Program-made: the position numbers and the translations under genes | The notes under the pieces: model-generated | Database searches by the model: none | What the model was told of the DNA's origin: nothing | What the model saw: only the letters and a program-made list of their open reading frames with translations | NCBI GenBank assembly: GCA_013375355.1 | Contig: JABXJV010000168.1 | Coordinates: 1-27,002 of the forward strand | Direction: 5' to 3' | DNA: 27,002 bases | From: Candidatus Helarchaeota archaeon | GTDB taxonomy: Archaea; Asgardarchaeota; Lokiarchaeia; Helarchaeales; JABXJV01 | Shown here: piece after piece, positions 1-6,699 of the stretch | How positions within the stretch are numbered: position 1 is the first letter of the stretch | How the letters are laid out: each line of letters starts with the position of its first letter

Positions 1-132
1 GGCCACTTGATCTAATGGACGATTAAAATAAGATCTCAATATTGAAATTTTTTTGTCGAAAGGAAATTTTCGATCCCATTTAAGAATCAGTGTTTCAGAT
101 TGATTCATTCTTTTTGTAACAACCATTTTCAT
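1..132 (-). CDS. 5' end of an unidentified gene (partial, runs off the left edge)
   Basis: A minus-strand reading frame opens with ATG at 132 (a second in-frame ATG is at 126) and stays open for 44 codons to the edge of the window. A weak AAGGT ribosome-binding sequence lies just upstream of 132. The visible peptide starts MKMVVTKRMNQSE and continues with a basic and aromatic stretch (LKWDRKFPFDKK). Codon use looks like the neighbouring genes. I do not recognise the family and too little is visible to name one. Bases 133-302, between this start and the next gene's stop, are AT-rich and hold no feature I can support. Confidence 0.5.
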   Translation of the reverse strand, partial: MKMVVTKRMNQSETLILKWDRKFPFDKKISILRSYFNRPLDQVA

Positions 133-302
133 TACCTTATCGCTATTTATGGAATTCCCTTTTAAAAGGATTTTGTTGATGATTAATCAGATTGAACTTA
201 CAAGAGTCGGAGAGATGACTGAAAGTATTATGCGCAAATTTTGTTCCAAAAGAATTTTTAAAAAATATAACAATTATTAAATCTTTCTATTAAAAAAAGA
301 AA

Positions 303-1814
303 TTAGAGGGGAGGATTCCAAGAACTAAGAAGCCCACTTGCATCTATTACCATTGGAATTTGTATAATAGCGACAGGGTTGGCTTGACCCCATGGTACAT
401 AGTTTGATGCATTCGTGAAAGCTTGTTGAATTGTTAATCCATTATTTAGATCTTCCCAAAATGGGTGAAAGAACCAAGATCCCGCCCAATATTGCGGTTT
501 TGCCATAGTCCAATACCAGCTGAGACGATTTGGTCCTGCAGCAGAAACTAAAATTCTATTACTTGCGTTTAAGCTATCTATAAAATTTCCACTAAAACAG
601 CAATCAACGAACAATGCTAACCGCTTACATTTTATATTATCAAGTAATGCTTTCATTTCGGCTTCATTTATGGTATTTCCACTTCTAACAAAGTGAAAGA
701 CGGCATCAGCTGCATTTATAAAAGTTCCATGGTCAATCATATAAATTAGAACATCATCATTAGATTTTATTTTACTTGCCCACGAACCAGAAATAGAAAC
801 ATTCATTTCTCGCGTAAAATTCGCTTTAGTTACATTTTCTTCTTCGTAATCGTAGCATCCAGGATATAAATTCTTATGGTAGCTGTAATCGTTAAGGATT
901 GAATCTGTGGCATGAATATTAACACCTTGGTCTCCTGTATCAATCATCATCATAATGTGATCATCATCGAAACCATAATTACGACAGGCGTTATAGGCTT
1001 GAATGGCTTGAGCAGGAAATCCATCATATATTATATTTCCTGTTGATGCATTTGGATTGGGTTTAACCGATATTTTTATATCATCAAAATAGGAATCACC
1101 TAAACCATCTTGGACAAGTACTGGTGAGAAACCTACTGCGGCTGCAGGTGCATCGACAGAAGGCAAAGCTAGTAAAGTATCAGTTGTCCAAGGATTCGTT
1201 CCAATAAAATTGTTTTGGGAAAATGTAGATCCTATTGAATGATTGGTACTATTTAACCATACCAACCCAATATAAGCTCCAAAACCCGGTACCGATCCTA
1301 AGTCCCAACTAGTCTCCCATCCAGAAACTGGACCGAAACAATTAGTTGTATTAATGCAAGCTGTAACATTAATATAATAGTTCGAATCATTAATGGGAAA
1401 CGGTGTACCACGATTTAAGTTTTCGAAATCCCAAGTTGTCCAAAAACCAGCATTAGGACCGCCACCACATGAAATATTTGCAGACCCAGGTCCAGAATGA
1501 GCAGGTAAGTCGCATCCATGAGTTGGATCCCATTCACCTGGACAAGAACCGAATTCTACAAAAAAGAATTCTCCAGCTTGCCCCGGACCGCCTACAACGA
1601 AATACTCATCACCTGCCCATCCAGTTGGAGATTCGTCCGAGGAAAATTTAGTATCTGAACATACGATTAAAGCCCATTTTTCAGTAGGTTCTGGTAATGG
1701 TATTGTAAGGATCCACCAAGCTGGTGGTTCAGCCCGTAGCATTGATGAACCATAATAAACACCAACACCACCAATTATTATGATAAAGATTCCAACAGTT
1801 GCTTTTTTATTCAT
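303..1814 (-). CDS. Membrane-anchored clan CD cysteine protease (legumain/metacaspase-like) with an inserted beta-rich domain
   Basis: This 503-residue protein has an N-terminal hydrophobic segment at about residues 6-22, a signal anchor or signal peptide, so the rest is probably extracellular. Many N-x-S/T sequons fit that. The C-terminal half has the clan CD pattern: a strand ending in D361-H362-G363 (compare the 'DHG' of C13 peptidases) and a second strand ending in D404-C-C406-F-S-G, matching the D-x-C-x-S-G of metacaspases. H362 and C406 are therefore the likely catalytic dyad. The first caspase-fold strand seems to be WALIVCSD (47-54), while its following helix starts only near residue 266. 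The roughly 200 residues between look like a beta-sandwich and end in a carbohydrate-binding-module-like motif (SYFDDIKIS, 241-249). That domain assignment is inference. It is transcribed alone; substrate unknown. It could be a C13, C14 or C11 relative; the clan is surer than the family. Confidence 0.75.
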   Translation of the reverse strand: MNKKATVGIFIIIIGGVGVYYGSSMLRAEPPAWWILTIPLPEPTEKWALIVCSDTKFSSDESPTGWAGDEYFVVGGPGQAGEFFFVEFGSCPGEWDPTHGCDLPAHSGPGSANISCGGGPNAGFWTTWDFENLNRGTPFPINDSNYYINVTACINTTNCFGPVSGWETSWDLGSVPGFGAYIGLVWLNSTNHSIGSTFSQNNFIGTNPWTTDTLLALPSVDAPAAAVGFSPVLVQDGLGDSYFDDIKISVKPNPNASTGNIIYDGFPAQAIQAYNACRNYGFDDDHIMMMIDTGDQGVNIHATDSILNDYSYHKNLYPGCYDYEEENVTKANFTREMNVSISGSWASKIKSNDDVLIYMIDHGTFINAADAVFHFVRSGNTINEAEMKALLDNIKCKRLALFVDCCFSGNFIDSLNASNRILVSAAGPNRLSWYWTMAKPQYWAGSWFFHPFWEDLNNGLTIQQAFTNASNYVPWGQANPVAIIQIPMVIDASGLLSSWNPPL

Positions 1815-2027
1815 TTATGTCATCTCTAAAATTAGGTATTTTAAATTTATATCGTGTTTCATGTAAATATCTATAGAATTTTAAGAAGTAACAAAGTTAT
1901 TTCAGTTTTTTAAATTTCTAATAACTGTAAATTAACATAGAATTCGATCAAAATTCCTATTCAAATATTTTTTATAGCAAAATATAGTTTTAAAAATGAA
2001 TTTGCAAATATTCAGCTTAGATATAAT

Positions 2028-2762
2028 TTAGGATTGATGTAATGCTGCAAAAAAAGAATCGATTTCGTCTAGGAATTTGTATGCATCTCTGAGAACATGA
2101 AATAAATCTTTATTCCAGATATTAATGCTTGTATTTGAGATTAACAATTCGGTTTCGGTAGCAATATCGGGTCTTATATCTGCAGATTGTATTATATCTG
2201 ATCCCATTATATTTGAATACATGTATTCAAAACGAGTTCCAGTTAAAAGTTCAAATTGAGGCTCAAATTTTTGAAGGAATTGATTAATCTTGGCGTTCCA
2301 CTCAACATCTATGTTATATTTCTTATATTTATTATATATTCTGAAAGCGTTATAAAATATCTTATATTTGAGCTTTTCTAAAACGTTTTTTATTTTATCT
2401 TTCATATATATTCTAAATTGCCTAAATGGATAAACATCGTGGTCCCAGTTAGTCAAATCATACTTATTTTTAAATTCTTCTAGGATATGTTTAACAACTG
2501 AAGTTACCTCTTCCCCATCATCCTCAAAATCAACGGAAATTACTCCTATCAAAGGAGGCAGATGTACAAAATATAATCGATTATTAAGCATTCCCATATC
2601 TGTAATAAGTTCCTTATCGGATTTCATAAGCTCTCGAATAAAATTTAGAATTGCTGCAAAAAAACCCGAAGCTAAATCTGGATCTATTTTAAGACTCCCT
2701 ACGGTAATATCTACTAAAGATATTCCGTCTTTTTCCAGTAAGTATAGATTATGTACAACCAT
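2028..2762 (-). CDS. Longin-like domain protein with a helical C-terminal extension
   Basis: In this 244-residue protein, residues 1 to about 110 follow a pattern shared with the gene at 15009-15413. Both start with a strand of the form HNxxxLxxxGIxL, then a helix xLxxGFxxAI, then a strand ending in an acidic DxEDDxEEV-like turn and a helix. This alternating layout, with an N-terminal strand of 'talks-about-the-ligand' type, fits the longin/roadblock-like superfamily of small GTPase adaptors that is expanded in Asgard archaea. Residues from about 125 on are helical, have no counterpart in the shorter paralogue, and are not recognised. No signal peptide or membrane segment is present, so it is probably cytoplasmic or peripheral. 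It stands alone behind its own promoter-like element. Longin as opposed to roadblock is a judgement from strand order; a structure prediction would separate them. Confidence 0.55.
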   Translation of the reverse strand: MVVHNLYLLEKDGISLVDITVGSLKIDPDLASGFFAAILNFIRELMKSDKELITDMGMLNNRLYFVHLPPLIGVISVDFEDDGEEVTSVVKHILEEFKNKYDLTNWDHDVYPFRQFRIYMKDKIKNVLEKLKYKIFYNAFRIYNKYKKYNIDVEWNAKINQFLQKFEPQFELLTGTRFEYMYSNIMGSDIIQSADIRPDIATETELLISNTSINIWNKDLFHVLRDAYKFLDEIDSFFAALHQS

Positions 2763-2821
2763 TTTCTACACATAGATCCAAGATTTAAGAAAAAAAATTC
2801 CTTATTTTACCTCTTGAAAAT

Positions 2822-2833
2822 TTTATATTTAAA
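2822..2833 (-). promoter_or_regulatory. TATA-like promoter of the longin-like gene
   Basis: On the minus strand this reads TTTAAATATAAA, a good match to archaeal TATA boxes. It lies about 60-70 bases upstream of the ATG at 2762, which would give a leader of roughly 35-40 bases if transcription starts about 25 bases downstream. The 268-base gap it sits in (2763-3030) has no gene on either strand. Confidence 0.4.
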
Positions 2834-3030
2834 CCCCTATTAATAGCTTTTTGATTTGAGTCGAAATTTCGCGATATTGCACTGTTTATGTAAAAACTAA
2901 AGAAAATAATTGCTAAAAATCCAATTTAAATGGAGACATATATTGAAATTCGCAATATAATATATTTTTATTGAGAAAATTTTGATATAATAATGAGAGA
3001 AATTTTAAGATAAAGAAAGTAAACAGAAGG

Positions 3031-4512
3031 CTAAGAAAGCGTTTTATAGTAATCAACCATATTTTTAAATAGATTAGGAATAACATCTTTTTGTAAATAA
3101 CCAGACATGGCAAATCTATGGCCACCATATTGTATATCTGTTTTTGATTCGTTTTTTGTTTTTTGATATACTTTTTTAGCGTCAGCAAATTCCGTGTCTT
3201 GATCTATCATTTCCCAAATTTTTTCATGTGCCCGTACACTTACTTTATATTGGCCTGTTTTATCCATTTGACAAGATGAGAGCACAATTTCAAGGTCCCG
3301 ATTTTGTTTCATAATAACTCCAGCTACAACGCCAACTTCATCATAAAAAATATAATCAGAAAAATCAATCATAACAACTTTACCTTCACACGCAGTTTTA
3401 ATAGGAAGAACTCCGTTATTATAAGCCTCTAAGGCTTCAGCAACTTCTTGATCTCCTAATTTATGCAATTCTTCGATCCTATTTAGGATCTCCGTAGGTA
3501 CTTTTTGGTCATTCAAAAGAGTTAGTGCTAAATCCCAATGACCTAGCCTGCAACAATAGTTGATTCGATGGAGAATCTCTCTAGGATCCAAACTAAATCT
3601 CCCATCCGGATTTTTGGTACAATCCCATCCACGTAAAGCTTCTAAGTCATATACAGGGCTAATTACTTCTTTTTTCAAAAACTTCTTTACATCTGTTTTG
3701 GCGATTGAGATGATACGGTTTATGATAATATTCACTAATTGCTGTTTTTCTTCTTTATTTAAATCAATTATTCTTCTCCAGTAATCGCCATCTTTGGGTT
3801 TGATTGTAGAATTTATAATATCACGACAAAAATGATAATCTGAAAATCCAGGTATCCCAGATCTATTTATTGTAATATACACAGGATAAAGTCCCCTACC
3901 AAATAACGAAATATCTGTAGTAACCCTTACAGCCTCATATACTTTAGCCATATTTAATATAACTTCATTAATTGTTCCAGTTTTTTTTTGAAATTGAAAA
4001 TCAGAAATTGCTCCTGAGATTGCATAGGCCAGAATAACTTTTCCGGTATTTGTTTCCCAAAATGAATTATCAAATAAATATTTAATTAATGAGAATGCAG
4101 TCGTCGATCCCGATGCATCAATTTCGTCATTTAATCCAAATTCAATACAATTTAATTGTCTTTCACCATACACACCTGATTTATTTGGATGATGGTCTGT
4201 AATCAAATAGTCTGAAACATGCTCTTTAAGAATAGGAGCAAATTCAGAACCGATATCACATGTAAGGACGTATTTTGGAGAATATTCTCTCAATAAAGAA
4301 TCTAAATTATCAAGATCTGGAGAAAGTAAAATATGTGGTATAATTTTAAGAAACCCTAACTTCTTTAATCCTTGTAATAACACACTAGTTGCAGAAATAC
4401 CATCCCCATCTCGATGACCGATTATCATTATTTTAGATTTTCTGTTCCATTCATTTATTCTCTCTGAGAGATTTTTTGCTTTTTTAAAGAAAAAGGACAT
4501 AAATTTCATCAA
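3031..4512 (-). CDS. DHH-family phosphoesterase / archaeal RecJ-like nuclease
   Basis: This 493-residue protein has the DHH signature in order: H33-R-D35-G-D37-G near the N terminus, D86 in TCDIGS, D106-H107-H108 in ITDHHPN, and a C-terminal DHHA1 domain ending in GGHR (463-466). These are the metal ligands and substrate-binding glycine motif of RecJ-like exonucleases and nanoRNases. The length is close to archaeal RecJ-like/GAN proteins, which degrade single-stranded DNA or RNA and, in some archaea, join the Cdc45-like site of the replicative helicase. Which role applies here cannot be decided from sequence. Three candidate ATGs (4512, 4509, 4500) lie close together, so the exact start is uncertain. 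It is a stand-alone minus-strand gene with gaps of more than 100 bases on both sides. Confidence 0.85.
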   Translation of the reverse strand: MMKFMSFFFKKAKNLSERINEWNRKSKIMIIGHRDGDGISATSVLLQGLKKLGFLKIIPHILLSPDLDNLDSLLREYSPKYVLTCDIGSEFAPILKEHVSDYLITDHHPNKSGVYGERQLNCIEFGLNDEIDASGSTTAFSLIKYLFDNSFWETNTGKVILAYAISGAISDFQFQKKTGTINEVILNMAKVYEAVRVTTDISLFGRGLYPVYITINRSGIPGFSDYHFCRDIINSTIKPKDGDYWRRIIDLNKEEKQQLVNIIINRIISIAKTDVKKFLKKEVISPVYDLEALRGWDCTKNPDGRFSLDPREILHRINYCCRLGHWDLALTLLNDQKVPTEILNRIEELHKLGDQEVAEALEAYNNGVLPIKTACEGKVVMIDFSDYIFYDEVGVVAGVIMKQNRDLEIVLSSCQMDKTGQYKVSVRAHEKIWEMIDQDTEFADAKKVYQKTKNESKTDIQYGGHRFAMSGYLQKDVIPNLFKNMVDYYKTLS

Positions 4513-4649
4513 TTTTTTTATCTAGTTTTTTGTAGATTATATATTTTTAAATAAAAATTTTCTCTAATAGTCTTCTATCTTGAGATACTTGAAAACTACT
4601 TTTAATAAATGAAGACTCAAGCCGAAAAGTGATAAAATAATGAATAAAC

Positions 4650-4937
4650 TCATTCAAATATTTTAATAATGAGTTTTTCACAAGCAGGTTCACAAATTTT
4701 TCTAACACCTCGTTCCCCTGGTTCGTAATGGCTTATTATCAAACCTGCTTTCTCAAGAATTTTTACTTGGGCGCTGATATTTGCTTCAGTTTGGTTCAAA
4801 GATTCAGCAATTCGCGAAATATCATATTTTTTATCGCTTTTTAGTAATTTCAAAATTTTCCAGCGGGTTTTTGATGCTAAAGCTTTAAAAATCGGGCTCG
4901 CTTCGCCATTGCTTATTTCAATTTCCGGTTTTGGCAT
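4650..4937 (-). CDS. ArsR-type winged-helix transcription regulator
   Basis: From the ATG at 4937 this encodes 95 residues. The core is a compact winged helix: PIFKALASKTRWKILKLL is the typical first helix of ArsR regulators, followed by a recognition helix region (NQTEANISAQVKILEKAGLI) and a basic wing with EPGERGVRK. It has a conspicuous C-terminal cysteine (EPACEKL) but no CxC metal site. The frame stays open upstream to an ATG at 5048, but those extra 37 codons consist of a repeated, tyrosine-rich, low-complexity peptide encoded by a tandem DNA repeat, and they overlap the end of the next gene. I therefore take 4937 as the start. The upstream tandem repeat is a natural place for an autoregulatory operator (inference). 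The target genes are unknown; the adjacent ribbon-helix-helix genes are candidates. Confidence 0.75.
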   Translation of the reverse strand: MPKPEIEISNGEASPIFKALASKTRWKILKLLKSDKKYDISRIAESLNQTEANISAQVKILEKAGLIISHYEPGERGVRKICEPACEKLIIKIFE

Positions 4938-4960
4938 AATATATCCCAAAAATTTGTAAG

Positions 4961-5030
4961 AATGTTTTTCGGAATAAAAATATTCGCATTTATAGAAATG
5001 TTTTAGATAATAAAAATATTCGCTTTTATT
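4961..5030. repeat. Tandem direct repeat (about 34 bp, period 36) upstream of the ArsR gene
   Basis: Two imperfect copies lie at 4961-4994 and 4997-5030. They share AATGTTTT at the left and ATAAAAATATTCGC at the right, and differ mainly in four bases between these blocks. The repeat sits directly upstream of the ATG at 4937 and just after the stop of the gene at 5032. The period of 36 bp would place both copies on nearly the same or opposite helix face (3.4 turns). It is probably a regulatory element of the ArsR gene, or a simple duplication in the leader. Confidence 0.7.
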
Positions 5031-5031
5031 T

Positions 5032-5376
5032 TTAAATAACTTTTTCAAACTTTAAATAACAAATTCCTTCCGAAATCTCACTTTCTAACATTTTAAATTT
5101 AAATTCGTATAAAATACCCTCATAAACTTTAGATATGCATTCAATATATTCTTTATTTAACGTTTGTCCAAAAATTCGTAATTCTATTTCCTTTGGATTT
5201 TGATCATCTGGAATCTTCTTTAATTTAACTTCAGTATCATGCCAAAATAAATCTTTACTTACATCTGCAATTTTATTTAGCTCTTTTTTAGGAAATCTTG
5301 CTTTAGAATAACTACCAATCCATTTACCATAATTAAACCACTCTTTTAATATTTTTTTTTTTCCCCTTTGTTTCAA
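5032..5376 (-). CDS. C-terminal half of a frameshifted ribbon-helix-helix family protein (paralogue of 5800-6396)
   Basis: This frame carries the C-terminal domain missing from the frame at 5333-5638. It aligns along its full length with the C-terminal part of the intact paralogue at 5800-6396, about half the residues being identical by eye. Shared motifs include YGxW, a PDDxxPxEIELRxFGQ block, EYxECI, YEGI, and a final EISxGIC. The listed start is only a TTG inside the upstream frame, with no ribosome-binding sequence, so this is unlikely to be translated on its own. Joining the two frames within the A11 run (T11 at 5352-5362 on the plus strand) by skipping one A gives an uninterrupted protein. 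Function of the domain is not known; the closing strand and cysteine faintly recall small-ligand sensor domains, but I would not name one. Confidence 0.6.
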   Translation of the reverse strand: MKQRGKKKILKEWFNYGKWIGSYSKARFPKKELNKIADVSKDLFWHDTEVKLKKIPDDQNPKEIELRIFGQTLNKEYIECISKVYEGILYEFKFKMLESEISEGICYLKFEKVI

Positions 5377-5638
5377 ACGCCCATTTATGAACCAAATTAC
5401 CTAATTTTAATGGTATAAATATCAGATTAACATCTTTTGCAATCATGAGATTTTCGTAATTATGTATAACATCAAAGCACTTTCCAAGTTTTTCTTCATG
5501 ACAATAAATTACTGCCTCCAAGGCTTCGTTAACTATGGAGAATAGAGTTACACCCTCACTTTTTGCAATATTTGCCAAATTTTCAGCAATTTCTTTATTA
5601 ACTGCTATAGTCTTTCTCTCTTGGGTAATGGAAATCAC
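5333..5638 (-). CDS. N-terminal half of the frameshifted ribbon-helix-helix protein
   Basis: This has a typical ribbon-helix-helix (MetJ/CopG-type) DNA-binding segment: a strand RKTIAVN, a helix KEIAENLANIAKSEG, and a second helix TLFSIVNEALEAVIY. After this comes a linker region shared with the paralogue at 5800-6396, and then an out-of-frame tail (KKKNIKRVV) created by the A11 run. The computed start GTG at 5638 overlaps the Shine-Dalgarno GGAGG (5638-5642), so it cannot be the real start. Eight bases after GGAGG is ATT (5629), which aligns exactly with ACG (6396) in the paralogue, so translation probably begins there. RHH proteins bind inverted repeats as dimers, and a perfect dyad lies immediately upstream at 5648-5670. 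Confidence 0.6.
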   Translation of the reverse strand: MISITQERKTIAVNKEIAENLANIAKSEGVTLFSIVNEALEAVIYCHEEKLGKCFDVIHNYENLMIAKDVNLIFIPLKLGNLVHKWAFETKGKKKNIKRVV

Positions 5639-5642
5639 CTCC
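5638..5642 (-). promoter_or_regulatory. Strong Shine-Dalgarno GGAGG before a near-cognate start (ATT at 5629)
   Basis: The minus strand reads GGGGAGG followed by eight bases and then ATT ACC CAA GAG AGA. There is no ATG in frame before the conserved RHH segment. The spacing is identical to that in the paralogue (6405-6409 to ACG at 6396). Confidence 0.55.
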
Positions 5643-5647
5643 CCTTG

Positions 5648-5670
5648 TCTTTTAATATATTATTAAAAGA
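5648..5670. promoter_or_regulatory. Perfect 10-bp dyad, probable operator of the RHH gene
   Basis: The arm TCTTTTAATA is followed by a 3-bp spacer and its exact reverse complement. The dyad begins 6 bases upstream of the Shine-Dalgarno sequence of the gene at 5638, so it lies across the expected promoter/start region. RHH regulators usually bind such dyads and repress their own genes. Autoregulation here is inference. In RNA it could also form a hairpin just before the ribosome-binding site. Confidence 0.5.
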
Positions 5671-5737
5671 TTGAGTTTAGGATTGAAAGATTGTTTTTCC
5701 ACTCACTACTAATTATTTTTATTTTCATCCTTTTTAA

Positions 5738-5758
5738 AATTTGAATTTTTTTCAAATT
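5738..5758. repeat. 8-bp inverted repeat with a 5-base loop between the two RHH genes
   Basis: AATTTGAA and its reverse complement flank five T residues. It lies 42 bases beyond the stop of the upstream paralogue (5800), so in minus-strand mRNA it could be a 3'-end hairpin or termination-associated structure. A second operator is the alternative. Confidence 0.35.
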
Positions 5759-5799
5759 CAATTATTAAAAAAAATTAGATTATTACGAAAATATAGGGA

Positions 5800-6396
5800 T
5801 TACTCTATTTTTTTTAGATTAAGTAGGCAGATTCCTTGAGAAATTTCCTTTTTTGTGGTTTTATATTTGAATTCATGAAAAATTCCTTCATAAGCACTTA
5901 CAATGCACTCTAAATATTCAATTTCTAAGTCCTGTCCAAAAACTCGTAGTTCAATTTCATCAGGATCTTCATTATCGGGTATAAATTTGATATTAAACTT
6001 GGTATTAGTCCAATAGAGAGTTTTATTCACACTTTCAAAAATTTTTAATCTGTTTTCTGAAAATCTAACCTTTGTATAATTTGCAACCCATCTGCCATAT
6101 TGGTACCAGTTTGTAAGCAGTTCATCCCAACCGTCAGTTTGAAAAGCGAGTTTGTTTACTAAATTTTCTAATTTTAAGGGAACTAGAACCATACCTATAT
6201 CTTTGGCTAACATTAAATCTTGGTAGTTTTTAATTAAATCGGATAATTTTCCAAGTTTAGCTTCATAAGAAAAAATAGCAGTTTCTAATATTTCATTAAT
6301 TAACGAAAAAAGCGTCATGCCTTCTTTTTTAGCAATTTCAGCTAAATTTTCTGCATTTTCTTTATTAACTGCTATTGTTTTTCTTTCATGTGTCGT
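5800..6396 (-). CDS. Ribbon-helix-helix family protein with a conserved C-terminal domain; likely ACG start
   Basis: The first in-frame ATG is at 6318, but the frame is open upstream and encodes the same RHH segment as the neighbouring copy (ERKTIAVNKENAENLAEIAKKEG split across the ATG), so a start at 6318 would cut the DNA-binding domain in half. An in-frame TAA lies just upstream of codon 6408, and no ATG, GTG or TTG occurs between it and the conserved segment. A GGAGG at 6405-6409 is followed after eight bases by ACG at 6396, a known weak near-cognate initiator; ATC at 6402 is only two bases away and too close. The C-terminal part (about 130 residues) carries the shared PDNxDPDEIELRVFGQ and EISQGIC motifs. 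No membrane segment. Likely a regulator that arose, with the copy at 5032-5638, by tandem duplication. Confidence 0.65.
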   Translation of the reverse strand, partial: TTHERKTIAVNKENAENLAEIAKKEGMTLFSLINEILETAIFSYEAKLGKLSDLIKNYQDLMLAKDIGMVLVPLKLENLVNKLAFQTDGWDELLTNWYQYGRWVANYTKVRFSENRLKIFESVNKTLYWTNTKFNIKFIPDNEDPDEIELRVFGQDLEIEYLECIVSAYEGIFHEFKYKTTKKEISQGICLLNLKKIE

Positions 6397-6404
6397 TCTG
6401 ATGG

Positions 6405-6409
6405 CCTCC
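6405..6409 (-). promoter_or_regulatory. Shine-Dalgarno GGAGG before an ACG start (6396)
   Basis: GGAGG is followed by eight bases and then ACG ACA CAT GAA AGA AAA. This mirrors the arrangement in the paralogous gene and decides the start of 5800-6396. Confidence 0.5.
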
Positions 6410-6699
6410 GTTTACCCTTCCGCAACCAATTTTTTTATTTCTAAATGAATTGATTTAAGTGTGTATACAAAATAATATAAATTTATATATTATATTCGAG
6501 TTCTCAAAAAATTAAATATTTATACTTAGTATCAATTTGAACTAATTAGAAAAAAATATTTAGTAAATCTTGATAATTAAACAAACTTTCATTAATGGCG
6601 AGTTTGTAATGTGTCCCAATCCAAATGATAAGGATGATAATGTTCACATTCTTATATTCGGTGTATTTCTAAATTATTTGAGATTTATGTGGTGATATT
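6410..6699. other. Divergent intergenic region between the RHH gene and the zinc-ribbon membrane protein
   Basis: About 290 very AT-rich bases with promoter-like sequences for both directions: the palindrome at 6475-6488 for the minus strand and TATTTATACTT near 6515 for the plus strand. A 28-codon open frame (6609-6695) ends just before the next gene but has no ribosome-binding sequence. Confidence 0.4.
6475..6488. promoter_or_regulatory. 14-bp AT palindrome with a TATA-like core, promoter of the RHH gene at 5800-6396
   Basis: ATATAAATTTATAT is a perfect palindrome about 80 bases upstream of the proposed ACG start. It can serve as a TATA box on the minus strand with a leader of about 50 bases, or as an operator. 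Confidence 0.35.

Noticed and set aside
2913..3188. A 91-codon minus-strand frame overlapping the end of the DHH gene.
   Set aside because: It is a shadow in another frame of the strongly conserved DHHA1 end; composition is low-complexity K, L, I, F.
6609..6695. A 28-codon frame ending just before the TTG of the zinc-ribbon membrane protein, a possible leader peptide.
   Set aside because: No Shine-Dalgarno sequence and no codon pattern; probably chance in AT-rich DNA.
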